A DNA stretch of 64,000 bases from CADEEN01 sp963840805 (GCA_963840805.1 CAWJAJ010000016.1:360857-424856); one strand, 5' to 3'; shown: positions 52,058 through 61,736, numbered from the stretch's first letter. Notes: generated from the letters alone by a model not told the origin. A program made the numbers and translations.

Positions 52058-52932
52058 GCGATGTACTCCGATGCCGTGCCTGCCAGGACCGCGGCCATGG
52101 TCAGGCCCGGCCGTGGCTCGCCAAGGGTGGTCGCCAGGTACGCCTTCAGCGTCTCGAGGCAGCGCGTCGCGTGTTCCGCGTAGCCCATCTCCTCGTGCCG
52201 CGCCTTGTTCGGCAACTCGATCGAGTAGACGCAGGGCGGGATGTGGGCCAGGATGCCTGCGACGTCGATGCCGCCCTCGCCGACGTACAGCCGTGCTTCG
52301 CGCATGATGCGGATCATCTCCTGCCGCTCCGTCGGGATCTCTGCCGGGGCGTCGCAGAGGTGGGCGAAGTGGAACCACTCGCGCGGCAGAGCGTCGAGGT
52401 CGGCCGGGTTGTCACGGGCGCGGTGGACGTGGTGCATGTCCACCATCAGACCGGCATTGGGGCGGTCGATCGTCCGCAGCACATCGACGGCACCGGCCAG
52501 GTCGCGCACCGTGGCGACGGGCACGTACTCGAGGTCGACCGTCAGGCCCAGCGGCCGCGCCAGATCGCACAGCTCGGCGAACTTCTCGATGTAGTAGTCG
52601 CGCTCGCCGCCCCAGATCGACGACAGCACGGCCCTGCCGCCGAGTTCGGCCGCAACCTCCATCGCCGGCAGGTAGGACTTCACGTCGACGCCATCGAAAA
52701 TGCGGGCCAGTTCGATGTCGTGCAAGCGCACGCCGGTCGAGTTCAGCGCAGCCTTCGTCTGCCGCAGCAGTTCCCTTTTCTCGGCCAGCGCGTAGTTGGG
52801 TTCGCCGGGCAGGCCCATGTAGATCGGGCGGATGCTGACGTAGTCGTAGCCCGCGCGCGCCGCGATGTAGGTCATTTCCGGAGGCGCGCAGCCCAGCACC
52901 GTCAGGTGCGCGAGCGAGAACTCTTGCTTCAT
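52054..52932 (-). CDS. Xylose-isomerase-like TIM-barrel protein 1
   Basis: 292 residues, sugar phosphate isomerase/epimerase (AP endonuclease 2) fold. It begins FSLAHLTVLGCAPPEMTYIA, has metal-ligand regions around LTVDLEYVP (Glu), LMVDMHHVHRA (Asp/His), FAHLCDAPAE and the C-terminal YSIELPNKARHEEMG (Glu). Relatives include IolE/IolI/IolH, hydroxypyruvate isomerase and TIM-barrel 3-dehydroshikimate dehydratases (AsbF/QuiC type). Lies between the TPP enzyme (16 bases) and aroD (overlap), so it probably performs the step beside dehydratation of the ring. A second, divergent paralogue is at 60079-60897. Intact. Confidence 0.83.
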   Translation of the reverse strand: MKQEFSLAHLTVLGCAPPEMTYIAARAGYDYVSIRPIYMGLPGEPNYALAEKRELLRQTKAALNSTGVRLHDIELARIFDGVDVKSYLPAMEVAAELGGRAVLSSIWGGERDYYIEKFAELCDLARPLGLTVDLEYVPVATVRDLAGAVDVLRTIDRPNAGLMVDMHHVHRARDNPADLDALPREWFHFAHLCDAPAEIPTERQEMIRIMREARLYVGEGGIDVAGILAHIPPCVYSIELPNKARHEEMGYAEHATRCLETLKAYLATTLGEPRPGLTMAAVLAGTASEYIA

Positions 52933-52948
52933 GGTCGCCGCCTGAGCG

Positions 52949-54718
52949 TCAGTTGCCGGTGGTGGCGTGGTGGATCTTCTTGCCCGGTGAGTAGATGTCC
53001 ATGATGTTCCAGTGGCCCGCCGTGGGCACGGGCTCGTTCTTCATGAAGACGTCGATGACGACGGGGCGCTTCGACTTGATGGCCTTCTCCAGCGCCGGCT
53101 TCAGCTCCGCGGCGGAGGCGACCTTCACGCCGTCGATGCCGTAGGCCCGGGCGATCGCCGCGTAATCGGGCGACCAGGTCTTGCCGTTCTTCTCGAACAC
53201 CGTCGCGAAGGTCGTGCCGAAATGCGCCAGCTCGAGGCCGGCGATGGTGCCGAACGCGTGGTTGTTCATGATGACCCAGATCACCGCGATGTCTTCCTCG
53301 AACGCGGTGGCGAGCGCCGCCGGGTTCTGGCCGAAGCCGCCGTCGCCGATCAACGCCACGACGACCTTGTCCGGCCGGGCCACCTTCGCGCCCAGCGCGG
53401 CCGGCGCGCCGAAGCCCATCGTCGCGAAGCCGCCGGGCGTGAAGACGCTGCCGGGGGTGTAGATCGGGAACTGCTGGGCCATGCCGTTCTTGTTCCAGCC
53501 GACGTCGGTGCAGAGGATCGCGTCGCGCGGCATGACGGCGCGCAGGTCGGCGAGGATGCGCTCGGGCCGCATCGGCCAGGCGTCGCTCGCCATCGCCTTC
53601 TTGTTGCCGGCGACGAACTTCTTGCGGTTGGCCGCCATCTCGGCCACGAGCTTCGGCCGCTGCACGCCCTTCGGCGCGAGCTTGCGGGCGACCCGGTTGA
53701 GCACCCGCAGCGCGCCCTTGAGATCCGCCACGGCGCCGATCGCCACCGGGAAGTTGCGGCCGATCTCGGCCGGATCGATGTCGATGTGGATCAGCTTCGT
53801 CGGCGGCATGCGGAAGGTGTACTTCTCCTCCCACGAGCTGCAGTCGGCCTCGGAGAAGCGGGTGCCGAGGCCGAGGATCCAGTCGGCGCCCTTGCACTTG
53901 TCGTTGATGAACTTGGTGCCCCAGAACCCGGTCATGCCCAGGATCAGCGGATGGTCGTCGGGCAGCGCGCCCTTGCCCATCAGCGTGTGCGCGACCGGCA
54001 GCGACAGGTGCTCGGCCAGCTCGCGCATCTCGGTCGCGGCGTCGGCCAGCAGGATGCCGCCGCCGACGTACATCAGCGGCGTCTTCGCGGCGAGCAGCGC
54101 ACGGATGATCTGCTCGGCCGTCTCGTCGTCGAGCGAGGGCTTGTGCAGCGTCTTGGTGTTGGCGAGCGTGCGCTTCCACAGCGCGACATCGATCTCCGCG
54201 GAGAAGATGTCCATCGGCACGTCGACCAGCACCGGGCCCGGGCGGCCGCTCTCGGCCAGCGTGAACGCCTTTTCGAGGATCTCGGGCAGCAGGTGCGGCG
54301 AATCCACGCGCCACGCCCGCTTCACGAACGGCCGGTAGATCTCGTACTGCGACGCGTCGGCGTGCAGGTTCACTTCCTGGTGCGGGTGCTTGCCGTAGTA
54401 GTGCGTCGGCACGTCGCCGGCGATCACCACCATCGGGATCGAGTCGAGCGCGGCGTTGGCCACGCCGGTCGCGGCATTGGTGAGGCCGGGCGAGAGGTGC
54501 GTCAGCAGGACGGAGGCCTTGTTGGTGGCCCGCGCGTAGCCGTCGGCCGCGTGCGCGGCAACCTGCTCGTGCCGGGTGTTGATGAACTTGATCTGCTTGC
54601 TCTTGGACAGCGCCGCCAGCACCGCGATGTTGGTGTGGCCGCACAGGCCGAAGACGTGCTGGACGCCGCGCGCCTCCAGGTACTTGACGAGCTGGTGGGC
54701 GATCTGGTCCTTCTTCAT
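52949..54718 (-). CDS. Thiamine diphosphate-dependent enzyme, acetolactate-synthase-like
   Basis: 589 residues, intact, full three-domain ALS/POX architecture. Catalytic Glu51 in NTRHEQVAAHAADGYAR, central FAD/ADP-type domain (AKTPLMYVGGGILLADAAT; TGFWGTKFIND), and the TPP/Mg motif GDGGFGQNPAALATAFE through VIMNNHAFG. No match to the specialised motifs of Xsc (sulfoacetaldehyde acetyltransferase) that I know. Family relatives include acetolactate synthase, IolD (cyclohexane-dione hydrolase of inositol breakdown), cyclohexane-1,2-dione hydrolase and 2-oxoacid decarboxylases. In this operon, between an acylating aldehyde dehydrogenase and ring dehydratase-type enzymes, a C-C bond cleavage giving an aldehyde is likely. 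This is an inference. Confidence 0.87.
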   Translation of the reverse strand: MKKDQIAHQLVKYLEARGVQHVFGLCGHTNIAVLAALSKSKQIKFINTRHEQVAAHAADGYARATNKASVLLTHLSPGLTNAATGVANAALDSIPMVVIAGDVPTHYYGKHPHQEVNLHADASQYEIYRPFVKRAWRVDSPHLLPEILEKAFTLAESGRPGPVLVDVPMDIFSAEIDVALWKRTLANTKTLHKPSLDDETAEQIIRALLAAKTPLMYVGGGILLADAATEMRELAEHLSLPVAHTLMGKGALPDDHPLILGMTGFWGTKFINDKCKGADWILGLGTRFSEADCSSWEEKYTFRMPPTKLIHIDIDPAEIGRNFPVAIGAVADLKGALRVLNRVARKLAPKGVQRPKLVAEMAANRKKFVAGNKKAMASDAWPMRPERILADLRAVMPRDAILCTDVGWNKNGMAQQFPIYTPGSVFTPGGFATMGFGAPAALGAKVARPDKVVVALIGDGGFGQNPAALATAFEEDIAVIWVIMNNHAFGTIAGLELAHFGTTFATVFEKNGKTWSPDYAAIARAYGIDGVKVASAAELKPALEKAIKSKRPVVIDVFMKNEPVPTAGHWNIMDIYSPGKKIHHATTGN

Positions 54719-54745
54719 CGGGAGTTCCTCGGGTCTATCGCGCGT

Positions 54746-56196
54746 TCAGGTCGTGATGGTCTCGGCCTCGGCCTCGAGCGCCGGGTCGTAGAACGGGCCG
54801 AACAGCTCCTCGTCGGAGGGCTTGTCCTCCTTGATCGGCACCGACACCCAGGTGGTGTTCAGGTAGTGCTTGAGGTGCACGTTCTCGGAGATGACGTTGC
54901 CGCCCCAGGTGCCGCAGCCCAGGCTGGAGGTCATCGGCATGCCGTTGTTGAAGGCGCCGGCGTTGGCCTTGGACTGCGGCTGGCGCACCATGATCCGCGA
55001 CACCGGCGCGGCCAGGCCGAGGCGGTGGATGTGGTCCGCGTCGAAGGAGTAGATGCCGCAGGAGTGGCCCTTGCCGCCGACCTCGTAGATGGCGCGCATC
55101 ATCTCCAGCGCCTGGTCGAAGCCCTTGTACTTGTACAGCGCCAGCAGCGTGGTGAGCTTCTCGCCGGAGAAGTGGTGCTCCTTGCCGATGCCGTCGCCGT
55201 GCACCATGATGAACTTGCGATCGGCCGGGATCTCGAAGCCGGCGATCTTCGCCAGTTGCTGCGGCGCGATGGCGACCGTGGAGGCCGTGCGATGGCGCTC
55301 GTCGTCCCACATCGCCTTGCGCAGCAGTTCCTTCTCGGCCGGCGAGGCGAGGTGGCCGCCTTCCTTCTGCAGCTGGGCCACCAGCTTGTCGAAGATCGAG
55401 GCCTCGATGATCAGGTTGCCGTCGGCCGAGCAGCCCGAGCCGAAGTCCGAGGTCTTCGACAGCCGCGTGTTGCGCGCCGCCTCCTCGATGTTGGCGGTCT
55501 CGTCGATGACCATCGTCGAGTTGCCGGCGCCCACGCCGTAGGCCGGCGTGCCCGAGCTGTAGGCCGCGCGCACCATCGGCTGGCCGCCGGTGGCGATGAT
55601 CAGGTCGGCGCGCGCCATCAGCGCCTGCGACATCGGGATGTTGACCTTGGTCAGGCACTGCAGGATGTCGGCCGGCGCGCCTTCGCGCTCGAGCGCCTCG
55701 CGCATCAGCCGCACGGTTTCGAACGAGGTCTTCTTCGAGCGCGGGTGCGGCGAGAAGATGACCACGTCGCGCGCCTTGATGGCGTAGATCGCGTTGCCGG
55801 CGGGCGTCAGGTCGGGGTTGGTCGTCGGCACGATGCAGGCGATGATGCCCGCGGGCTTGCCGTACTTGACGATGCCCTTCTCGGGGATCTCCTCGATGAT
55901 GCCGACGCTCTTCTGGCGCAGCGCATCGCGCAGCACGCCGCGGATCTTCATGCGCTTGCCCATGCGGCTGACCGGCGTCGCCCAGCCCCGATTCCTCGAT
56001 GCCCATGTCGACGAGCCGCGTGAAGGTCTGCTTGTTGGCGACGGCCCAGGCCACCGCCTGGCACAAGCGGTCGACCCGCGCCTGGTCGTAGGTCTCGATG
56101 ATCGGCCAGCGCCTTGCGGGCCCGCTCGAAAGCCTCGTCGAGTTCCTGCTGCTGTTCCGGCGTGATGCCCTTCTTCTCTTCGGATGCGGTGGCCAT
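54746..56196 (-). CDS. Acylating aldehyde dehydrogenase, SauS-like (two frameshifts)
   Basis: About 483 residues. CoA-acylating aldehyde dehydrogenase related to sulfoacetaldehyde dehydrogenase SauS of Cupriavidus and to the AdhE/EutE class. Blocks: KYGKPAGIIACIVPTTNPD, ADLIIATGGQPMVRAAYSSG, the catalytic-Cys region KTSDFGSGCSADGN (about residue 253), and GGKGHSCGIYSFDADHIHRL. The Cys motif differs from the usual DNG-x-x-CASEQ. Indels near 56103 and 55985 split the first 75 residues. First gene of the minus-strand operon, divergent from the TetR gene. Probably oxidises the aldehyde released by the TPP enzyme to an acyl-CoA; sulfonate chemistry is possible but no other sulfonate gene is present. 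Confidence 0.85.
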
Positions 56197-56383
56197 GTTG
56201 GAAGTCTCCTGGAGCGGTTCGAAACGCGTGGGGTCTGAGAGGGCTGTGCGCGACGGTCAATGTGCGATTCACGTCCATCGGGCTGTCGGATTCATCGTCC
56301 ATGCTCGTGAGTATAACAATAATCCTCACGGGCCACATCGTCCATGCCATCGCTCAATTGTCTGCCGGCCTGTCGGTATTGCG

Positions 56384-56433
56384 GCAATTTGGCGGGTCTG
56401 TTAAATTGTACTGACGACTTCGCCAATTTGGCG
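56384..56433. promoter_or_regulatory. Candidate TetR operator pair in the divergent promoter
   Basis: The perfect 13-base palindrome CGCCAATTTGGCG at 56421-56433 and a half-matching copy GGCAATTTGGCG at 56383-56394 lie 37 bases apart, between the divergent aldehyde dehydrogenase (starts 56196) and TetR (starts 56475) genes. TetR-family regulators commonly bind such dyads between their own gene and the target operon. The region 56197-56474 is also clearly more AT-rich than its surroundings, as expected for promoters. Confidence 0.55.
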
Positions 56434-56474
56434 CTCCGATGGTGCTGCAGGTCTCAACGAACCGAACCACTGCC

Positions 56475-57112
56475 ATGCGCAAGCCCAAGTCGCCGGAGGC
56501 GAATCGGGCTCGGATCCTGGCGGCCGCAACCGCGGCATTCGCCGCGCACGGCTACGGCGGCGCGAGCATGGACGCCATCGCCGCGCGCACGCAGACCACG
56601 CGCGCGCTGATCAACTATTACTTCGGCAGCAAGGAGCAGCTCTACCTGGCGGTGCTCGAGCGGGTCTACGCGGAGATCCGCGAGGCCGAGGCGGGCTCGA
56701 ACTCGACCACCTGCCGCCCGTCGAGGCGATGCGCCGCATCGTCGAGTTCACGTACGACTACTACGTCGAGCACGAGTACTTCGTTCGCATCGTCGTGGCG
56801 GAGAACCAGGCCCGCGGCCGGCACATGAAGCGCTCACCGGCGCTTCGTTCGCTCAACCGCCCGATCGTCGAGCGGCTCGGCGCGGTCATCGCAGGCGGGC
56901 AGGCCGCCGGCGCGTTCCGCCGCGACGTCGACGCCGTCGATGTCCACATGGCGATCGCTGCCCTGGGCATGTTCAACGTCACCAATCAATTCACCTTCGG
57001 CGCGCTGTTCCAGCGGGACATGGGCGCCAAGGGCGACGTCACCGGCCGCCGCGGCATCGTGGCCGACATCATCCTGAGCTGGCTCGTTCCCGCGCGCGCG
57101 CCGGCCCGTTGA
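56475..57112 (+). CDS. TetR-family transcriptional regulator (one frameshift)
   Basis: About 212 residues. N-terminal HTH: RARILAAATAAFAAHGYGGA and ALINYYFGSKEQLYLAVLER are textbook TetR. The C-terminal ligand domain includes MRRIVEFTYDYYVEHEYFV and ends ADIILSWLVPARAPAR. One missing base near 56700 (GGCTCGAACTC for GGCCTCGAACTC) shifts the frame. Divergent from the aldehyde dehydrogenase operon and 26 bases before the TRAP transporter genes, so it can control both the enzyme operon and transport. The palindrome at 56421 is its probable operator. Confidence 0.85.
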
Positions 57113-57138
57113 AATCACACTTCGCTGAGGAGCTAGCC

Positions 57139-58128
57139 ATGAAATCCAAGATCGACCGCCGTACTCTGCTCAAGTCCGGTGCCGCGCTGGTCGCGACGCA
57201 GGCCGTCCCCGCCTGGGCGCAAGACAAGCCGACGCTGCGCTTCGCCGCGGTGTTCTCGGACAAGGACATCCGCGCCGACATGATGCGCATGCTCGCCAAG
57301 GACGTCGAGGGCGACTTCAAGATCGAGCCGTTCCTCGGCGGGACGCTGTTCAAGCAGGGCACCGAGCTCGTGGCGCTGCAGCGCGACAACCTCGAGATGG
57401 GCAACATCGCCCCGCAGGACATCAGCAAGCAGATGCCCGCCTGGTCGGTGCTGACCTCGGCCTACACCTTCCGCGACGCCAACCACGTGCTGGCGTTCTT
57501 CGCCAGCGACTCTCGGCGCGCAGATGAAGAAGCAGGCCGAGGACCAGCTCAAGATCAAGATCCTCGGGCCGACGTTCTACGGCACGCGCCAGGTGGGCCT
57601 GAAGGCCAAGAAGAAGATCAACACGCCGGCCGACCTGGCGGGATCAAGCTGCGCATGCCGCCCGGCGACGCCTGGCAGTTGCTGGGGCGGTCGATCGGCG
57701 CCAACCCGACGCCGATGGCCTACGCCGAGACCTACACGGGGCTGCAGACCGGCGCGATCGACGGCCAGGACAACCCGCTGCCCAACGTGCAGAACATGAA
57801 GTTCTACGAGGTGATGTCGCAGATCGTGCTGACCTCGCACCTCGTCGCCTTCGACGTGCTGTCGCATGAACCTCAAGTCCTGGAACGCGATGGGCCCGGC
57901 CAAGCAGAAGAGCTTCCAGGCCGCGGTCGACAAGGCGCTCGCCTGGAGCGTGCGGAGCACCTGAAGCGCGAGGCCGAGCTCGCCGACGGCTTCAAGAAGC
58001 AGGGGCTCGAGGTCTACACGCCGGACATCGCCGCGTTCCGCGCCAACGCGCAGAAGGTCTATCTGGCGTCGGACGAGGCCAAGTCCTGGGCGCCGGGCAT
58101 CCTCGACAAGATCCTCGCGGTCAAGTAG
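57139..58128 (+). CDS. TRAP transporter substrate-binding protein DctP-like (several frameshifts)
   Basis: Periplasmic binding protein of a tripartite ATP-independent transporter, ~329 residues. Twin-arginine-like signal (DRRTLLKSGAALVATQAVPA, cleaved after AWA), then LRFAAVFSDKD and the GGTLFKQGTELVALQRDNLE block, the conserved KLRMPPGDAWQLLG with the carboxylate-binding Arg, and ETYTGLQTGAIDGQDNPLPN. Ribosome site TGAGGAGC. Indels near 57510 (+1), 57643 (-1), 57868 (+1) and 57950 (-1) alternate in pairs. TRAP systems of this type take up organic acids with sodium; the conserved Arg supports an acidic substrate such as a hydroaromatic carboxylate. Confidence 0.87.
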   Translation: MKSKIDRRTLLKSGAALVATQAVPAWAQDKPTLRFAAVFSDKDIRADMMRMLAKDVEGDFKIEPFLGGTLFKQGTELVALQRDNLEMGNIAPQDISKQMPAWSVLTSAYTFRDANHVLAFFASDSRRADEEAGRGPAQDQDPRADVLRHAPGGPEGQEEDQHAGRPGGIKLRMPPGDAWQLLGRSIGANPTPMAYAETYTGLQTGAIDGQDNPLPNVQNMKFYEVMSQIVLTSHLVAFDVLSHEPQVLERDGPGQAEELPGRGRQGARLERAEHLKREAELADGFKKQGLEVYTPDIAAFRANAQKVYLASDEAKSWAPGILDKILAVK

Positions 58129-58220
58129 TCGCGGCAGCGCAAGTCCGTGGGCCACCGCCGTGGCCCACGGTCGCCCGGCGCGGGCGGCGTCGCAACGGGC
58201 AGCATGGAGGAGGAGGAACC

Positions 58221-58742
58221 ATGCATCCGACCGCTGAGAAGCGTCGTCGAGTGGATCCGAAGGCGCGCCGAGAACATCGTGTCCGGTCCTGCTGGGGATC
58301 ATGTTCGTCGCCTTCATCGTCCAGATCGTCTTTCGCTACTTCTTCAATTTCCCGGTCGGCTGGTCCTCGGAGCTGTCGGTCATCACCTGGCTCTACATGG
58401 TGCTGCTGGGGTCGGCGTTCTGGCTGAAGGAAAGCGAGGAGATCCGCTTCGACCTCGTCTCGGGCTCGCTCGGCCCCCGCGCACGCCGGGTCATCGGGAT
58501 CCTCGTCGCGGGCGCGACGGTCGTGCTGTTCGCCATGTCGCTGCCGGCGACGGTCAAGTACGTCGCGTTCATGAAGGTCGAGAGCTCGTCGTACCTGAAG
58601 ATCCGCCTCGACATCCTGTACTCGGTCTACGTCGTCTTCGCGGTGGCCGTCATCGTCCGCTACGCCTGGGCGGCTGTGGACTGCGCTGCGCGGCGCGGGC
58701 CGCGAGGAAGTCGACATCACCCAGAAGGGCTACGGGCTATGA
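58221..58742 (+). CDS. TRAP transporter small permease DctQ-like (frameshifted)
   Basis: Four-helix small membrane subunit, ~173 residues. GIMFVAFIVQIVFRYFFNFP, the WSSELSVITWLYMVLLGSAFW core (family hallmark WSEE-like), VIGILVAGATVVLFAMSL and YVVFAVAVIVRYAW. Strong ribosome site GGAGGAGGAACC-ATG. Frameshifts near 58240-58290 and 58685. The stop overlaps the ATG of dctM (ATGA). It forms the membrane complex with DctM. Confidence 0.82.
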
Positions 58743-60042
58743 ACCTGACCAGCCCGTTCTCCCTGTCGATCTTCGCCATCGTCGGCCTGAGCCTGCTGGG
58801 GCTGCCGGTCGGGCACGCGATGATCGCCGGGCTCGATCCTCTACCTGTACGCCGCGGGCCTGGACATGGGGACCGCGGCCGAGCAGCTGCTCAACGGCAT
58901 GTACTCGAGCTTCCTGCTGCTCGCGATTCCGCTGTTCGTGCTGGCGGCCGAGTTCATGAACGCCGGCAGCATCATGGACAGGCTGCTGCGCTTCTGCAAC
59001 GCGATCGTCGGGCGCTTCCGCGGCGGCCTCGCGCAGGTGAACGTCGTGCAGAGCATCATCTTCGCCAGCATGTCGGGTTCGGCGCTCGCCGACGCCGCCA
59101 GCTCGGGCAAGCTGATGCAGTCGCTGATGACCCGGGACGGCAAGTACCCGCCGGCCTACGCGGCCGCCCTGACCACGGTGTCGTCGGTCATCGGGCCGAT
59201 CATGCCGCCGTCGATTCCGCTGGTGCTCTACGCGCTGGTCTCGGACGCCTCGGTCGGCTACCTGTTCCTCGGCCGGCGTCGTTCCCGGCCTGCTGATCGG
59301 CGCCGTGCAGAGCGGGTTGATCGCGTTCACCGCCAAGCGGCGCAACTTCCCAGTCGAAGCAGCCGGTGCCGCTGCGGGAACTCCCGCGCATCACCTGGGA
59401 GGCGTTCCCGGCGCTGATGATGCCGGTGATCCTGCTCGGCTGCCTGTACAGCGGCATCACGACGCCCACCGAGGCCGCCGCGGTCGCCGCCGCCTATGCG
59501 CTGCTGATCTCCGCCTGCTCTACCGCAGCGTCAGCCTGAAGGACGTCTACGTCTCGCTGCGCACCAGCGCGCGCATCACCGTGTCCATCGGCATGCTGAT
59601 CGCCGGCGCGCTGGTCTTCAACTACGTCATCACGGTCGAGAACATCCCCAAGACGCTGAGCGGGATCCTGAAGGCGTACGAGCTGTCGCCGCTGCTGTTC
59701 CTGCTGGCCGTCAACGTCCTGCTGCTGATCCTCGGCTGCTTCCTCGAAGGGACGACGATCATCCTGGTCATCCTGCCGGTGCTGCTGCCCACCGCGCAGG
59801 CGCTCGGGATCGATCCGGTGCACTTCGGGGTGATGGCGGTGATGAACATCATGATGGGGCTGGTCACCCCGCCTTATGGCCTGCTGCTGTTCATGATGTC
59901 GAAAGTGACGGATGTTCCGCTGCGCGACATCGTGCGCGAGGTGATGCCGTTCCTCTACGCCATGATCGGTGCGCTGGCGGTGATCACGCTGGTCCCCGAT
60001 CTCGTTCTCTTCCTGCCGCGGCTGCTCGGGTACAAAGGCTGA
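58739..60042 (+). CDS. TRAP transporter large permease DctM-like (several frameshifts)
   Basis: Large membrane subunit of ~433 residues with ~12 helices. Recognised blocks: GLSLLGLPVGHAMIAGL, YSSFLLLAIPLFVLAAEFMN, GGLAQVNVVQSIIFASMSGS (the DctM motif), GPIMPPSIPLVLYALVSD, ILGCFLEGTTIILVILPVLL and GLVTPPYGLLLFMMSKV. Extra bases near 58838 and 59275, and others between 59350 and 59520, break the frame. Completes the TRAP system. Convergent with the TIM-barrel/SDR pair, with ~36 bases between the stops. Confidence 0.86.
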
Positions 60043-60078
60043 CGCGGCACCTCTGCCGGGACGCAGGCCCCGCAGCCT

Positions 60079-60897
60079 TCAGAGCACGGCCAGCAGCGCA
60101 TCGACCGCGTCGCGGCCGCGCTTCGCGCGCTCCAGCGGCGGCATGCCGAGCGCCCGGTACTTTGTCGGACATTCCAGGCTGATCGGGACACCCGGCGGCG
60201 CCGCACGCAGCATCGCTGCCAGGTCGATGCCGCCTTCGCCCGGAAAGGCGCGCTCGCCGCGGGCCTGGGCAATCATCGTGTCGAAGTCGGTCGGGCGCGG
60301 CAGCGTGCCATCGCACAGTTGCACGCAGTCGATCAGATCGGCCGGCACCGCGGCGATGTCGGCCGCCGTGTTGCCGACGCGGTCGACGTGCAGCGTGTCG
60401 ATCATCACCCGGCCGTTGGGCTGGCCGGCCGCGCGCACGATCCGCACCGCCTGGGCCAGCGTCTTCAGGCCGGTCCACGGCGTGGGCTCGAAGTGGAAGG
60501 TGGTCTGGTAGCGCCGGCCCAGTTCGCACAACTTCCCGAACAGCTCGGTCAGTCTCGCGTCGTCCGGCTCGTCGCCATTGACCAGCGCGTTCCGGCTGCC
60601 GAGCACGACGGCGGTCTCGAGCCAGGGCTCGAAGTCCGCCACCACGGTCTCGGCCTTCAGCCGCAGCACGCCCCAGTCGAGCACCTCGATGCCGGTATCG
60701 CGCAGCGCCGCCAGCGTCTCGCGTCGCATCGGGGTGTCGCCGACGATCGGGTGCTGCGCTTCGCCGCTGGCGGCCGCGGGCTTCAGCCGCAGCCCGACGT
60801 GGCGGTAGCCGGCCGCCGCGGCGCAGCGCACGACTTCCGGCGGGGTGAGCTCGAAGACGGTCAGGTGGTCGAGCGAGACGATGCGCGGGGCATTCAT
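60079..60897 (-). CDS. Xylose-isomerase-like TIM-barrel protein 2
   Basis: 272 residues, intact. Starts RIVSLDHLTVFELTPPEVVR; metal-ligand regions at TTFHFEPTPW (Glu), RVMIDTLHVDRVG (Asp/His), CVQLCDGTLPRP (Asp) and PISLECPTKY (Glu). Length and pattern resemble the AsbF/QuiC-type 3-dehydroshikimate dehydratases as well as sugar isomerases, so conversion of 3-dehydroshikimate (the AroD product) to protocatechuate is one possibility. Its ATG overlaps the SDR stop (ATGA). Only weakly similar to the paralogue at 52054-52932, so the two probably catalyse different steps. Confidence 0.83.
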   Translation of the reverse strand: MNAPRIVSLDHLTVFELTPPEVVRCAAAAGYRHVGLRLKPAAASGEAQHPIVGDTPMRRETLAALRDTGIEVLDWGVLRLKAETVVADFEPWLETAVVLGSRNALVNGDEPDDARLTELFGKLCELGRRYQTTFHFEPTPWTGLKTLAQAVRIVRAAGQPNGRVMIDTLHVDRVGNTAADIAAVPADLIDCVQLCDGTLPRPTDFDTMIAQARGERAFPGEGGIDLAAMLRAAPPGVPISLECPTKYRALGMPPLERAKRGRDAVDALLAVL

Positions 60898-61736
60898 GCC
60901 GATGGTTGCTCAGGGGTCGGGGGCTGCCGCAACTTGTTGGCGGGCAGGCCGGGTACCGCGCCGAGCACCCGGTCGCACAGGCCGCCGTCGAGCTTAAGGT
61001 CGATGCCGGTGGCGTAGCCGAAGTCCGGGCCGGCGAGTTGGACGAGCGCGCGCGCGACGTCGTCGGCGTTGCCGATGCGGTGCAGCGGTACCACCGCCTC
61101 GCGGTTGGCGAGAATCTCGGGGTCGGCGTACAGCGCCTCGCTCAGCGGCGTGCGAATCAGGCCCGGCGACACGGTGTTGACGCGAATGCCGTCGGCCGCC
61201 CACTCCTGCGCCATCTGCCGGCACAGCATCACCAGCGCCGCCTTGGCGGGCGAGTAGGCACCGAGGCCAGGGAAGGGGAAATGGGCCGAGACCGAGGCGA
61301 CCGCGACGATGGCGCCGCGGCTGCGCGCCAGCGCCGGGCGGACGGCGCGCGCCAGCAGCCAGGTGGCTCGCGCATCGACATTGAAGACGCGGTCCCAGTC
61401 CGCGACGTCGAGCGTCGCCAGGGCCCCGGATCGCGTCATGCCGGCGATGGAGAACAGCATGTCCAGGCCGCCGCAGGCGGCCGTGACCTCCTCGCCCAGG
61501 CGTGCGCAGGCGTCCGGGTCGGCGAGGTCGGCAACATGCGCGCTGGCGTTCGCGCCTGCGCTCCGCAGTTCGGCCACGAGCTCGTCGAGTGCCCCGCCCG
61601 GCCGCGCGCCGGCTGCCGCCACGCGCAGCGTCTGGCCGCGCCGGCGCGTGTCGCGCAGCAGTTCCAGGCAGGTCGCGCGGCCCATGCCGCCGGCCGCGCC
61701 GGTGACCAGAGCGCGGATCTCTCGTCCTTGTTCCAT
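60894..61736 (-). CDS. Short-chain dehydrogenase/reductase of the catabolic locus
   Basis: 280 residues, intact. NAD(P) motif VTGAAGGMGRA, SIAGMTRSGAL, catalytic Ser in VAVASVSAHFPF and YSPAK (Tyr/Lys), with IRVNTVSPGLIRTPLSEAL and a C-terminal TGIDLKLDGGLCDRVLG. Probably oxidises a ring hydroxyl of the transported compound; quinate/shikimate or cyclitol dehydrogenase activity is conceivable. Coupled to TIM-barrel 2. Divergent from the Old-Yellow-Enzyme gene with 67 bases between. Confidence 0.85.
   Translation of the reverse strand: MEQGREIRALVTGAAGGMGRATCLELLRDTRRRGQTLRVAAAGARPGGALDELVAELRSAGANASAHVADLADPDACARLGEEVTAACGGLDMLFSIAGMTRSGALATLDVADWDRVFNVDARATWLLARAVRPALARSRGAIVAVASVSAHFPFPGLGAYSPAKAALVMLCRQMAQEWAADGIRVNTVSPGLIRTPLSEALYADPEILANREAVVPLHRIGNADDVARALVQLAGPDFGYATGIDLKLDGGLCDRVLGAVPGLPANKLRQPPTPEQPSA

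Noticed and set aside
52949..54718. Sulfoacetaldehyde acetyltransferase (Xsc) as identity of the TPP enzyme
   Set aside because: The SauS-like neighbour suggests sulfonates, but the N-terminal and substrate-loop sequence does not resemble Xsc as I know it, and no phosphate acetyltransferase, sulfite exporter or other sulfonate gene is present.
56475..58128. Real pseudogenes (TetR and DctP) from the broken frames
   Set aside because: Single-base losses and gains alternate with intact conserved blocks and good start signals, the same error pattern as in core genes, so sequence error is more likely than decay.
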